Origin: Actinokineospora diospyrosa
Lineage (GTDB): Bacteria > Actinomycetota > Actinomycetes > Mycobacteriales > Pseudonocardiaceae
DNA: 64,000 bases
Assembly (NCBI RefSeq): GCF_024171925.1
Contig: NZ_JAMTCO010000013.1
Coordinates: 186,001-250,000 of the forward strand
Reading direction: 5' to 3'
Shown here one piece after another: positions 1 through 8,983 of the stretch. The translations under genes and the position numbers were made by a program. Each line of letters opens with the position of its first letter. Within the stretch, counting starts at the first letter, position 1. The notes below the pieces were generated by a model. That model ran no database searches and had not been told where the DNA came from. It worked only from the letters and a program-made list of their open reading frames with translations.

Positions 1-420
1 CTCGGAGTGAAATGAAACCGGCAGCGAACTAATGGTGGATAGCCGTTCCCGAGACATGAGCTCATTCGGAGCTCTCATCAATCGCCACTACCGGGCGCCC
101 GCCGCGGACGCGGTGGCGTTAGGTGCGGGTGAAGAGAAGAAGGGCATCCGCGGGGCCCCTATTTCGCCCCTGGTTCTGCGCGATCGTGGCGAACCTGGCG
201 CGCAATATGCATCGCGCACACCACCGCGCCGCAACCCGGATCGCCGTTTGGCGGCGCAACCCGCACAACTCCGAGTCGCCGACCCACAAGCCCAGCCCCG
301 CAGCAGCATCGGCGAGGTACAGGCACCTGCGGGGTTCCAGGACTCACGGGCGTGTAAGGCGGTCATGTGGCACTCGACGAATGATGGACCCGTTGGCCCG
401 AGCCCGAGCAGCCGGGGCAT
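1..420. other. stretch without a recognisable gene
   Basis: Open frames exist on both strands, but their translations are Arg/Pro-rich and look like no protein family. I see no ribosome binding site, tRNA or clear repeat. It adjoins a decayed binding-protein gene and is probably decayed DNA as well. Confidence 0.4.
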
Positions 421-970
421 CTATTCCGAAGCGCGTCCAGCACGACACCTCACCTTCTCGCCGCTCGTGGTGGCCGCGCGTAGCAGATCGGGGCCTAGGC
501 GCGACGGGATGACTTGGCGTTGGAAGGTGCGTCTCGTGCCTGAGCCGGGGAAGCGGCTCACCATGACCACCGGCAGGTCGGAGCCGCCGAGTTGCTTCCA
601 GTTGGTGATGTTGCCCGCGTAGAGTTGCTGAACCTGGTCCAACGTCAGGTCGGCGACATTGGTATGGCGGTCGACCACGAGGGTGAACAGGAGAAAGGCG
701 ACAGGCCGTGGCACCAGCGCTGTCTGAAGGTCGTCTTTCGGTCCGTCGGCGAAAGGCGACCATGGGCGGAGACCCACCACCGTCGACCTTCTGCTTGGCC
801 AGCTTCTCCATGCCCGCGGAGCTGCCTCTGAAGTCGAAGGTGAAATCAGCACCGCCGCACACCGCCTCGTAGCGGGCAGCGGCGTCACGCACGACCTCCT
901 CGAACGCTGTCGAGCCAACCAGGTCAACCGTTCCGCTAGCACAGTCGATCGGGGCACCGGGATCGAGGGC
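421..970 (-). pseudogene. frameshifted remnant of a PstS-like periplasmic binding protein
   Basis: Two minus-strand frames together give a phosphate-type substrate-binding domain. The upstream frame reads IDCASGTVDLVGSTAFEE and then DFRGSSAGMEKL. The downstream frame reads LTLDQVQQLYAGNITNWKQL and then SRFPGSGTRRTFQRQV, typical of the PstS/PBP-like fold. The frame changes near 750. There is no start codon with a ribosome site, no signal peptide and no transporter partner. Inference: a dead fragment of a larger protein. A sequencing indel could explain the frameshift but not the missing N-terminus. Confidence 0.65.
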
Positions 971-1230
971 GTGTCCGACCGTTGCCCATCCGGAGGTGGG
1001 CGGTCATTTCATGTGACGGTGGCCTGTGCGGGTTGGGCGGAGTGGATGGCCGTAGGCGCGTCGTGAGTTTCGCTTGTAGGGCACGAATGTCGCGAATCTC
1101 TGCGCTGAATGTGGCGGTGTCGACGAGGAGGGCTTGCACCGCTGGTGGGAGGTCGGCGCGGTCGAGTCCGTCGTCGGGTGCTCCGGGACGAGCTACTTCG
1201 CCACCCCCGACCCGGTCGATGTGGGCGGCG
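971..1230 (-). other. possible gene debris
   Basis: One minus frame stays open and reads plausibly as protein, for example DLPPAVQALLVDTATF followed by EIRDIRALQAKL. It runs into the antisense strand of the P450 remnant and has no credible start. I do not recognise the family. It lies between two pseudogenes and is most likely another remnant. Confidence 0.2.
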
Positions 1231-1569
1231 CTACCGAGGTGGGCCTACACCGACCTCGACATCGGCGGCGTGATCATCCAGGAGGGCGAGATGGTGCTAC
1301 TCGGCCTCGCCCACGCCAACGTCGACCCGCACCTCGTCGGTGACCACCAGGGCTTCGACGTGACCCGTGAAGCCAACCGCCACCTGACTTTCGGCCACGG
1401 CAAGCACTTCTGCGCCGGAGCGCCACTCGCCCGACTCGAACTAGACGTCCTGTTCGCCCGCGTCGTCCAACGCTTCCCCGGCCTGACCCTCGCGGTGCCA
1501 CTGAACGAACTCGAACCCCGCGACAACCTCCTCACCGGCGGCCTGAACGCACTTCCCGTGACCTGGTAG
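1231..1569 (+). pseudogene. C-terminal fragment of a cytochrome P450
   Basis: The last 112 codons encode the end of a bacterial P450: a beta-sheet segment (PRWAYTDLDIGG) followed by the heme-thiolate loop FGHGKHFCAGAPLARLEL with its axial Cys. About 280 residues are missing, including the oxygen-binding I-helix and the ExxR motif. The sequence upstream in the same frame is not P450-like and there is no ribosome site at the junction. It cannot encode a working enzyme. Confidence 0.85.
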
Positions 1570-1680
1570 CCCTTACCTCAGAACAAAGTCGAGGGCTCAG
1601 CGGCTCAGGCTCAGACAACTTCTCGAGAGGACGGTGTGCTCCGCGCCCTGTCGTCTGCCTGGATCCCTCGGTGATCCCGG

Positions 1681-1716
1681 ATCCTGAGCGCTGGGGCGCG
1701 TCCCAGCGCTCAGGAT
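1681..1716 (-). terminator. perfect hairpin downstream of the lectin gene
   Basis: Two 15-base arms (1681-1695 and 1702-1716, ATCCTGAGCGCTGGG and its complement) enclose a 6-base loop. It lies about 60 bases past the stop codon of the minus-strand lectin gene, where a terminator is expected. No long T-run follows, as is common in actinomycetes. Confidence 0.7.
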
Positions 1717-1774
1717 CGACCGCGACAGTGTCGATATCGGCTGTCAGACAGGCGATCCGACCGTTAAGGCGAGG

Positions 1775-2278
1775 TCAGGACAGGTCCCAGCGCTGGCTCG
1801 CACCGCCGTTGCAGGTGAACACGCCCACGGTGGTGCCGTTGGCGTACGACGCGACGTCGATGCACACCGAGTAGCCGCTGCCGTAGCTGTAAATCTGCTG
1901 GCCGTTCACACCGCCGAAGACCCACTGCTGGCTGCTCACGCTGCTGCAGGGGTAGAGCCCCACGGGCGTGCCCGGCGCGTACGAGCCGAGGTCGAGGCAC
2001 TTGGTGTTGCCGGAACCGGTGACGTAGATGCGACCGTCAAGGGAGTCCCAGTGGAACTGCTGGCTGGAGACACCACTGCACCCGTTGAGACCCACGATCG
2101 TGCCCGAGGCGTAGGACGTCATGTCCACGCACTTGGTGTAGCCACTACCCACGCTGTTGAGCTCACCCGACTTGTAGACCGTGACCCCGGCGGGCGACGC
2201 GGAGGCGGGCATCCCGACGGCGAGCAGAACCGCGGCAAACCCGAGACTAGACGCGACCTTGCGCGAGAACTTCTTCAT
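1775..2278 (-). CDS. secreted ricin B-type (beta-trefoil) lectin
   Basis: A 167-residue protein. Residues 1-28 form a Sec signal peptide (MKKFSRK, a hydrophobic stretch, then a PASASPAG-like cleavage region). The mature part is three repeats of about 42 residues, each with a paired Cys and a Q-x-W-like signature (SQQFHW, SQQWVF, SQRWDL), which is the beta-trefoil carbohydrate-binding fold. A single secreted trefoil domain without an attached enzyme probably binds extracellular glycans. The start was chosen because GGGGAG lies about 6 bases upstream and the signal peptide begins there; longer in-frame starts add a non-secretory N-terminus. It stands alone, followed by a strong hairpin. Confidence 0.85.
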   Translation of the reverse strand: MKKFSRKVASSLGFAAVLLAVGMPASASPAGVTVYKSGELNSVGSGYTKCVDMTSYASGTIVGLNGCSGVSSQQFHWDSLDGRIYVTGSGNTKCLDLGSYAPGTPVGLYPCSSVSSQQWVFGGVNGQQIYSYGSGYSVCIDVASYANGTTVGVFTCNGGASQRWDLS

Positions 2279-2480
2279 GCGAACTCCCCAGTCCGGCCCG
2301 ACACACGCGGGCTCATGTCGACCGTAGCGCCTTCCTCTCGGCTCGTAACTACTCCATGTGGGTCTGGAACCTGGCACGCCACTGCGCCGGTGAAGACGAC
2401 CCAGGGAAAGGAACGCCAGGAGAGTCCGACGTTCGGGGTGTTCAACGACCGAGGGCCTGGTCTGGCGAGCGGGATCTCGC
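2279..2480. promoter_or_regulatory. upstream region of the lectin gene
   Basis: The lectin ribosome site (GGGGAG on the minus strand) is at its left edge. The lectin promoter should lie here, but I cannot pick out convincing -35/-10 boxes. Confidence 0.3.
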
Positions 2481-2705
2481 TTGTGTGCGCCGATCAACGG
2501 CTTGAACGCCGAATGGGAAGATGCTCGCCTGGCCGGCATGTATGACGTGGGAGTGCCTGCTCGTGGTGTCGTGCCGGTCGACGTCCCATATGCGGTTCTG
2601 GCGCAGTTTCTGTCGTCCGGTCAACGGCCGGACACTGTGGAGTGGGAACTGGGTGAGCGCATGCCAGCCATCTTGTCCGATGAAGGATGGGAGCTGCGGA
2701 ATTGA
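2481..2705 (+). pseudogene. possible fragment of an unknown protein
   Basis: A 74-codon frame whose second half (VPVDVPYAVLAQFLSS, then TVEWELGERMPAILSDEGW) reads like a genuine alpha/beta protein. It has only a TTG start, no ribosome site and no partner gene. I do not recognise the family. It may be a truncated C-terminus in a debris-rich stretch. Confidence 0.3.
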
Positions 2706-3114
2706 AAGGGCCTGGGTGGCATAGGACGAGTCCGTTGTAGACGAAAATGGCGGCAAATGACCGTCGTCTAGTCATCATTTATGTCCTGGAGGGATACTCC
2801 GCCACATCTGCCACGTCGACCCCATCCGCCGACGCCTCGACGGCGCTGTCGGCCACTAGCCGAATCCCGCATGTTCATTTCTAATCGCCACCCCCTCGGC
2901 GACAGTAGGGTCTCGACTACACGCCGACACACTATGTCAACCACCCCGTCATCGGGCCGGGCGAACTGGAAGCACTACTCGACCGGGACCCCACCGAGGT
3001 CCACACCCTGTTCGCAGGGTAGTGCCCATGCTGTACATGCGCGGCCGGGCCAGTGCCCACATCTTCAGGTTGAAGTCTGTCTAAACAGGACTTTGCTAGT
3101 GTCCACCGCGCTGG
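2706..3114. other. gene debris between the lectin and the RiPP operon
   Basis: A short plus-strand frame ending at 3022 reads coherently (YTPTHYVNHPVIGPGELEAL, then RDPTEVHTLFAG and stop) but has no start. Just upstream another short coherent piece (HICHVDPIRRRLDG) lies in a different frame. These look like scraps of one disrupted gene. No terminator hairpin for the ABC transporter gene ending at 3115 is evident. Confidence 0.3.
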
Positions 3115-4968
3115 TCACGCCGTTCGAACGTTCTCGCTGACGCGCCGGTCATCCCGAGGATCGGGTAGGTCCGAGGTGTAGCCGGATGCCTGGAGCCTGA
3201 ACAAGCGGGCGTAGAGGGCGTTGTCGCGCATCAGCGAGGTGTGTGTGCCTTCCTCGACGACTCGTCCGGTGTCCAGGACGTAGATCCGGTCGGCTGAGCG
3301 GACGCTGGCTAGGCGGTGCGAGATGAGCAGTACCGCGCGGTCCGCGAACAGATCGCGCATGTGGTCGAACAGTTCCGCTTCGGCTTGCGGGTCGAGAGCG
3401 GCCGTTGGTTCGTCGAGGATGACGAACGGCGTGTCCCGGTAGAACGCTCTGGCCAGTGCCATCCGCTGCCACTGGCCGCCGGACAGGTCGGCCCCGGCGG
3501 TGAACTCCTTGCTCAGCACCGTGTCGTAGCCGAGGGGGAGCGCACGCAGGAACTCGTGTGCGCCGGCTCGGCGGGCCGCTGCGGTCACTCGTGCGGCGTC
3601 CACCGGTTCGCCGGGTCGGCCGAGGGCGATGTTGTCGACGGCGGGGAGCCGGTAGCGGCCGAAGTCCTGGAACACCAGGCTGGTCGTGTCCCGCAGTCGG
3701 GCGGTGTCCGCCACGGTCACACCGTTGTGCCGCAGCAGTCCGTCCTGCGGGCGGTAGAGGCCCGCGAGGATCTTGGCCAGGGTCGTTTTGCCCGAACCGT
3801 TCGATCCGACGAGCGCGACGACCTGCCCCCTGCGGACGGTGATGCTGACGTCGTGCAGCGCGGCGTTGTCCGTTCCGGGGTATGTGAACCGGATCTGCCG
3901 GGCCTCCAGGACCTCCCAGCGCGGTGGTGGGCCGTTCGGTGCGGCTTCCTGTTCGTCTTCGGCGGAGGCGGAGGCGGAGGCGGAGGAGGCGGCGAAGGAG
4001 CGGAGGTCGCGCAGGTACAGCAACGATTCTCCCATCCCGTTGGCCATCATGCCCGCGATCTGCACCCGGCTGGAGAGCAACCAGAGCCCGGTGACCCCGG
4101 CGGTGACCGTCGGCAGGTCGACGACGCCGGTCGCCAGCAACCACCAGATCCCACCGAGCACCGCCGCCGTCACGGCGTCACCCGCCAGGCGTGCCGCGAC
4201 CTTGCGCCGCACATGTGTGCCGATCACCTTCGCGACCGCGCTGATCTCGTCGCGGTATTGGCGGTCCCACCGGCGCCGCAGCACGGGTCCCAGATCCAGG
4301 GCCCGGACCTCTGCGGCCTCGTCGCGTCCGGTGAGCAGGTGCTCGTAGTACTCGCGCAACCGTCGGTTCTCGGCCAGTCCGCGGTGCAGCCCGTAGTGCG
4401 CGTCGCGTTCGTCGCGAGCGGCCTTGAGCGCTGGAAGCACACTGATCACCGCGAACGGCAGCAGCCACCACGCCATCGCGGCGAAGGCCACGGCGATCGC
4501 CACGGCGGTCAGCGCGGCCTGAAGCATCGCGATCAGCATCGTGATGACGATGACGGGCTGGCTGCGGGAGGCGTGTACCGCGCGGTGGAGCCGGTCGTGG
4601 AAGTCGGGGTACTCGAACCGCTCCAGTTCGGCGCGGTCGGCGGCCGCAAGCACGAGGCTGGTGAGGTACCGGTCGAGCTTCGCGCCGAGCAACCGCTGCC
4701 TGGCCGCGCTGATGATGGTCAGCACCGCGCCTGTCGAGCCGATCAGCGCCACCACCAGCAGTGCTGGCACCAACCGCCCGGCCGCTGGGGCCGAGCCGGT
4801 GACGATGGTGAGTGCGTCACCCACGACGGCGCGCAGCAGCAGCAGAGCGACCGACAGCCCGATCGCGGTGATCAGCTGCATCGCCACCACTTCGATCAGG
4901 CCCCGCCGATGGGCCCGCCAGGCCAGCCGAACAGCGAAGGCCGCCGATGCCACCGTGCCGCCGCTCAT
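3115..4968 (-). CDS. ABC exporter, fused permease and ATPase (RiPP export)
   Basis: A 617-residue half-transporter of the lipid A/peptide exporter class. The N-terminal 320 residues contain about six membrane segments. A low-complexity Ser/Ala linker (about 327-337) precedes the nucleotide-binding domain. Motifs are complete: Walker A GSNGSGKT (388-395), signature LSGGQ (495-499), Walker B VILDE (516-520), D-loop, and switch His551. There is no N-terminal C39 peptidase domain, so it does not remove a leader itself. Its ATG overlaps the stop of the upstream hydrolase gene (ATGA). As the last gene of the operon it probably exports the mature peptide and may give immunity, like the D protein of lasso clusters. 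Confidence 0.9.
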   Translation of the reverse strand: MSGGTVASAAFAVRLAWRAHRRGLIEVVAMQLITAIGLSVALLLLRAVVGDALTIVTGSAPAAGRLVPALLVVALIGSTGAVLTIISAARQRLLGAKLDRYLTSLVLAAADRAELERFEYPDFHDRLHRAVHASRSQPVIVITMLIAMLQAALTAVAIAVAFAAMAWWLLPFAVISVLPALKAARDERDAHYGLHRGLAENRRLREYYEHLLTGRDEAAEVRALDLGPVLRRRWDRQYRDEISAVAKVIGTHVRRKVAARLAGDAVTAAVLGGIWWLLATGVVDLPTVTAGVTGLWLLSSRVQIAGMMANGMGESLLYLRDLRSFAASSASASASAEDEQEAAPNGPPPRWEVLEARQIRFTYPGTDNAALHDVSITVRRGQVVALVGSNGSGKTTLAKILAGLYRPQDGLLRHNGVTVADTARLRDTTSLVFQDFGRYRLPAVDNIALGRPGEPVDAARVTAAARRAGAHEFLRALPLGYDTVLSKEFTAGADLSGGQWQRMALARAFYRDTPFVILDEPTAALDPQAEAELFDHMRDLFADRAVLLISHRLASVRSADRIYVLDTGRVVEEGTHTSLMRDNALYARLFRLQASGYTSDLPDPRDDRRVSENVRTA

Positions 4969-6482
4969 CGTTCTCCTCCTGCCGAGGCCGCCGAGCGCGC
5001 CAGCCAGGTGGCGTGCTCGGCCGTGAGGAAGCGCAGGTTCTCCGCGAACTGGAAGTTGTGTCCCTCACCGGGCAGCAGCACCAGGCGCGCCCGGCCGCCC
5101 GCCGCGACAATGGTTCGGTAGAGCCCAAGCGCCTGGTCGGGGGGCGTGGCTGTGTTGAGGTCGTCGGTGCCGTGGACGACCAGCACCGGACCTGCCAGCC
5201 GGTCGGCCAAGTGCACCGCGCTGAACGCCTGGTACACCTGCGGCACCTCCCAGTAGGACCGTTGTTCCCACTGGAAACCGAATGGGGTCGACGTGCGGTC
5301 GTAGCACCCGCTGTGCACGATCGCCGCGGTGAGCCCGTCGACGTGGGCCAGCGCGAGCAGGGCGAGCGTCGCGCCGAAGCTGTGTCCCCCCACGACCACC
5401 GCTGCGGGATGACGTGCGGTGAGCGCGCACACCGCAGCGCGTACCGCAGTGGTGATCTGCCCGATGAGGAGGTCGGCGGTCGAGTGAGCGGGCCAGTGCA
5501 GCGAGAGGTCCAGGACGGCGACCGGGCAACCCGTTTCGACCAGTGTGGGAGGTGCGTGCTCACTGGGTGCCTCTCCCGGTGCGGTGCTGTGGATCCACAG
5601 GACGGCGGGGCCCGCCGCCTCTGGCGGAGTGCGCAGAGTCAGGAACGCCCTGTCGCCGAGCGGGACCGGGGATCCGGTCGTCGGCGCTTCCTCGGCGTCG
5701 GCCACCTCACCAACGGCAGCGCCGGCAGCGCCCACGACGTCAACCTCAACTGTGCCGGGGCACAGCCCGAAGTCCGGTGGGCCGCCGCGACCGGGGTCGA
5801 TGGCACCGGACAGGTGCTCTACCCGCAGCACGCCGTCGGCCACCGTCACGCCGCTGACAAGCAACGCTTCGGTGACCTCGCGCAGTTCGCCCTTCCCGTG
5901 GTCGAAGACCGCCACACGCGCGGCCGCGACCTGTTCGAGCGCGGCGACGGAGGGCAGGAGGTCCACCCACGCCGGACCTGCGGCTTCGAGCACCGTCGGC
6001 TCCGGTGGACGATCGTCGCGCGTTACCGGTTCCGGGCGGTCGGAAGTCGTGAGCAGGGCGAGCCGGAGTCCGCCGCACCAGGCCAGCGGGGGTCTGTCGG
6101 GCATCAGGAGCGACACGGCGGCCCGGACGCCGTTGTGCACGAACACCTTCCTCGCGCGGTGATCGGCAACCCAGGGGCACGCCCGTCGATCTCGTAGCAC
6201 GAGCCCCGCCACCAGCGGCAGCTCCGGGTGCCACGCGAGCCGGGTGGCCAGCACGCCGGACAGCGGCAGCACCCAGGTCCGCCCGTCGCCGGTGGTGATG
6301 GCGATCTGCTCGACGAGCGCCCTACCGGGTGCGAGTCCGGCCAGATCGAGGTCCAGCAGCACGTCGCGCCACGGGAGGACGGCGGGGTTGCGCTCGACGA
6401 GCGAGGGGTGCCGCGGCGCACTGAGCTCCGCCGACGGGCCGCCCTCCCAGGCCCGGTCGCGCCACCTGCGCTCACCCGACAC
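4965..6482 (-). CDS. S9-family alpha/beta hydrolase (prolyl-oligopeptidase type)
   Basis: A 505-residue protein. The C-terminal 200 residues form a peptidase-type alpha/beta hydrolase with nucleophile Ser368 in GGHSFG, Asp440 or 441 in VHGTDD and His475 in GEGHNF. The N-terminal 280 residues are beta-rich, as in the propeller of prolyl oligopeptidases and lasso isopeptidases, but shorter. It starts at GTG, overlapping the MauE gene by 11 bases, and overlaps the exporter by ATGA. Because the B2-like protein in this operon lacks its catalytic residues, this enzyme is a candidate for removing the leader; alternatively it may cleave the mature peptide. No signal peptide is visible. The role is inference, the family is well supported. 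Confidence 0.8.
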   Translation of the reverse strand: MSGERRWRDRAWEGGPSAELSAPRHPSLVERNPAVLPWRDVLLDLDLAGLAPGRALVEQIAITTGDGRTWVLPLSGVLATRLAWHPELPLVAGLVLRDRRACPWVADHRARKVFVHNGVRAAVSLLMPDRPPLAWCGGLRLALLTTSDRPEPVTRDDRPPEPTVLEAAGPAWVDLLPSVAALEQVAAARVAVFDHGKGELREVTEALLVSGVTVADGVLRVEHLSGAIDPGRGGPPDFGLCPGTVEVDVVGAAGAAVGEVADAEEAPTTGSPVPLGDRAFLTLRTPPEAAGPAVLWIHSTAPGEAPSEHAPPTLVETGCPVAVLDLSLHWPAHSTADLLIGQITTAVRAAVCALTARHPAAVVVGGHSFGATLALLALAHVDGLTAAIVHSGCYDRTSTPFGFQWEQRSYWEVPQVYQAFSAVHLADRLAGPVLVVHGTDDLNTATPPDQALGLYRTIVAAGGRARLVLLPGEGHNFQFAENLRFLTAEHATWLARSAASAGGER

Positions 6483-7263
6483 GGTCGGTCGCCCGCTCCG
6501 GGGCGACGACGCTGATCGAGTCGACCAGCGCCTTCACCGCACCTACCCCGGACACCGGGCCGCACACCGGTTCACCCGTGGTCCCCAGGCCGATCGCGGC
6601 GGGCACACCGGCGATGCCCAGCTCACCCGGTGGTTTCTCACCGGCGGCGAGCACGACGGTCACCACAGCGTCACGCCGGGCCTGCTCTACCGTGGCCACC
6701 AGTTGCTTCACCGCGCGGCACGACGGGCAGCCCGCGGTGGTGTACAGGCGCACCGCGCTGATTGGCTCGTCGCACCGCGGGGTGGTCACCACGCGCCGGG
6801 CACGGCGATCCAGGACCAGCACCACAGTCGCCGCAACCAGCGCGGAGGCGCCCGCGACTGCGGCCCGCAACACGGGATCGTCCCCTGGCCCTCCCACCAG
6901 GGCCGCGACAGCGGCCGCCGTACCGAGCAGGTTGCCGACCACGTGGGAACGCTTGACCGTTGCCAGCCTCGCCGCTCCGAAGCACGCGCACTCGCGGCCG
7001 CGAAGCACTGCGGCGGCGGTGGTGAGCACCACGCCCACGGTCACGGCGAGCACCGCCGCCGGGCGGCCCTGCACCACCGTTACCGCGCACGCCGCCAGCA
7101 CCTCGGCTGTCCCCACCAGCCGGGGCCCCACCGGAGCACGCAGCGGGCCCCGCTCCACCGGCCAGCTCAGCCGGTCGGCTCGCGCGGCCACCTTGGCCAG
7201 ACCAGCCACCACCAGCGGGCCTGCCAGCAGCGCCAGCACGACATCCGGCCACGGTGTGGTCAT
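6472..7263 (-). CDS. MauE-like membrane protein with thioredoxin-like domain
   Basis: A 263-residue protein. The first 160 residues carry four to five hydrophobic segments and a CxCFG motif, as in the MauE/DoxX family, which supports disulfide formation. The C-terminal part is thioredoxin-like, with a CPSC redox motif in YTTAGCPSCRAV and a GIAGVPA segment near the usual cis-Pro position. A membrane redox carrier fused to a thiol oxidoreductase is what a disulfide-rich peptide would need. The gene overlaps its upstream neighbour by ATGA and the downstream hydrolase gene by 11 bases. Inference: it forms or shuffles the disulfides of the two Cys-rich precursors. Confidence 0.8.
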   Translation of the reverse strand: MTTPWPDVVLALLAGPLVVAGLAKVAARADRLSWPVERGPLRAPVGPRLVGTAEVLAACAVTVVQGRPAAVLAVTVGVVLTTAAAVLRGRECACFGAARLATVKRSHVVGNLLGTAAAVAALVGGPGDDPVLRAAVAGASALVAATVVLVLDRRARRVVTTPRCDEPISAVRLYTTAGCPSCRAVKQLVATVEQARRDAVVTVVLAAGEKPPGELGIAGVPAAIGLGTTGEPVCGPVSGVGAVKALVDSISVVAPERATDRVG

Positions 7264-7517
7264 CGGTCCGCTCCTCTCTCGTCACCGGCGACGATCAGCC
7301 AGCCGGACTGGATCAGTTCACCGGCGAACGCCCGCAGGTCCGGGTGGGCGGTGTGGCCCTGGGACAGCAGGAGGTCCAGCCGCATGGCATCCCGCTCACC
7401 GCATTCGGCGACGGCCAGCGTGACGGCGGCGACCAGGACCGTGCCGCCGAACGGCAATCGGGTCAGCGTCACCCCGGGAGCCAGCCCCAGCTGCCCTGTC
7501 TCGAGTCCACTGCTCAC
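7260..7517 (-). CDS. PqqD-like RiPP recognition protein (lasso B1 type)
   Basis: An 85-residue protein with the length and pattern of stand-alone PqqD/RRE proteins: a beta-rich start (GVTLTRLPFGGTVLVAAVT), then helices ending in AFAGELIQSGWLIV. In lasso clusters this B1 protein binds the leader and delivers the precursor to protease and cyclase. The GTG start overlaps the cyclase stop (GTGA), and its stop overlaps the next ATG, so translation is coupled on both sides. Longer in-frame starts run inside the cyclase gene and were rejected. Confidence 0.7.
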   Translation of the reverse strand: MSSGLETGQLGLAPGVTLTRLPFGGTVLVAAVTLAVAECGERDAMRLDLLLSQGHTAHPDLRAFAGELIQSGWLIVAGDERGADR

Positions 7518-8983
7518 GACCGCCTCCGCAACCACCGCTCGACCCACACCAGCCGCAGCAGCGGCAGTGCGTGTCCGGCCAGATCGCGGCCGTCGGCCAG
7601 CACCTCGACGATCCGCGCCGGATCGATCAGCCCCAGGTCGGCCAGCGCGGACGACCGGGTGAGGTCGGCAGCGATCTCGGTCCGGTGCGCTCGCAGGTGA
7701 TGGGCGGCGGCCAGGCGCAGCCAGTACCCCGCCGGGGTGCGGCGCACCCCTGCGATCCCGTGCGCGGTCACCGCTGTGAGCAGTGGCAGGTGGTTGTGGA
7801 ACCTGCCTGCCCGGATGCGGCCGATCTGCCCCGATCGCAGCGCCGCCGCGGCCGCGAGCACACCGGGGTTCAGCGCGGGCAGCAACGCGCCGCCGTGCCC
7901 GCGTTCCTCCAGTCCCGCGACCGCGCGCCCCACCACCGGGTCCAACGAGTCCAGGTGCTCGTTCCACACCGCCGTCGTGGCCAGCCGGGCTGCCGCGTAC
8001 GCCTCCTCGCCCGCCCTGGTCAGCCCCGGCAGCGGTCCGGAACCAGGCGGTCTGGGTGGTGGCGCGGAACCCGGTGGCCGCTCGGCGGGCGCCTCGCTGT
8101 CACCGGCTCCCGACGGGTACACGACCTGCTGCTCCACCAGCGCCCGCGCTTGTGCGAGGTCACGCAGCACACCGGTGACGTGAAACGGTTCCAATCCCAG
8201 CAACCGGATACCGCGCACTCCCGCGTCAACATCCGGCAGCCGCACCGACACGAGGTCCTCCAGCAGGGCGCCGCTGATCACGGCCCCCCCGGCGGCCAAC
8301 TGGTCCATCAACCGCATCGGTGCCACGACGTCCGGCAGCGGCACGACCGGCTCGGCACCGGTGATGCCGCGGTGGTCCACCAGATCGGTGATCTCGATCG
8401 GCACGGTGGTGGTCGTCAAGCCGGGCACGCTAGGCGTCGGCAGGTGGCGCGTCCCCGGCCCGAGGTCGGCGTGCAGCAGCGTAGGGCGGTGTCCGGCACT
8501 CAAGGCCGCCGCGGCGAGGAACGCCGAAGCGAGCCCGCCGCTGTAGGCGATGGGGCACCCGGCCGCGTCGTTGAGAACGCGCGTCACCGCTGTGCCTAGA
8601 TCGTCGCCGGGAGGTAGGCCTCGGTCGGTGGCCCGCCGCACCGCGACCCCGGACTCGTCGACCCGCACCTCGGCGCCGACGACAAGCCGGTGGACGCCGG
8701 GCACGCCGGTCGCGTCGGGAGCCGGGCTCGTGCCGTGCACGAGAGCGAGCAGGTGGCCCGGATCTGGGGTAGCGGGCGTGAACTCCCGCAGGTCGTCGCT
8801 CCACCGCACGGCACCGGGTTCGATGCGGTAGTAGAGCGGTCGGGTCCCGGGGTGGTCACGCCTCAGGGTGACCTCCGTCGGTGATCGTTCGAGTCGTACT
8901 CCCGGCCAGTCCGCCCCGTCCGGTTCGCACCGGCAAAGGACTTCGTGTCCGGCGATCCGCGCTGTTCCGAGCACGACGTTCAC
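7514..8983 (-). CDS. asparagine-synthetase-like ATP-dependent cyclase (lasso C type)
   Basis: A 489-residue protein. The N-terminal 110 residues resemble the glutaminase half of AsnB (RRDHPGTRPLYY) but lack the N-terminal catalytic Cys. The C-terminal half has the PP-loop ATP-binding motif YSGGLAS (147-153). This layout is that of lasso-peptide macrolactam synthetases (McjC/LasC), which adenylate an Asp or Glu side chain and join it to the peptide N-terminus. A Pro-rich insert lies near residues 300-320. It starts with GTG overlapping the B2-like gene and sits between B2-like and B1 genes, as in split-B lasso operons. The substrate is inferred to be the two upstream precursors. Confidence 0.8.
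   Translation of the reverse strand: MNVVLGTARIAGHEVLCRCEPDGADWPGVRLERSPTEVTLRRDHPGTRPLYYRIEPGAVRWSDDLREFTPATPDPGHLLALVHGTSPAPDATGVPGVHRLVVGAEVRVDESGVAVRRATDRGLPPGDDLGTAVTRVLNDAAGCPIAYSGGLASAFLAAAALSAGHRPTLLHADLGPGTRHLPTPSVPGLTTTTVPIEITDLVDHRGITGAEPVVPLPDVVAPMRLMDQLAAGGAVISGALLEDLVSVRLPDVDAGVRGIRLLGLEPFHVTGVLRDLAQARALVEQQVVYPSGAGDSEAPAERPPGSAPPPRPPGSGPLPGLTRAGEEAYAAARLATTAVWNEHLDSLDPVVGRAVAGLEERGHGGALLPALNPGVLAAAAALRSGQIGRIRAGRFHNHLPLLTAVTAHGIAGVRRTPAGYWLRLAAAHHLRAHRTEIAADLTRSSALADLGLIDPARIVEVLADGRDLAGHALPLLRLVWVERWLRRRS

Noticed and set aside
3316..5121. 601-codon plus-strand frame opposite the ABC exporter
   Set aside because: The minus strand encodes complete Walker A, signature and Walker B motifs; the plus product has Gly runs and no domain.
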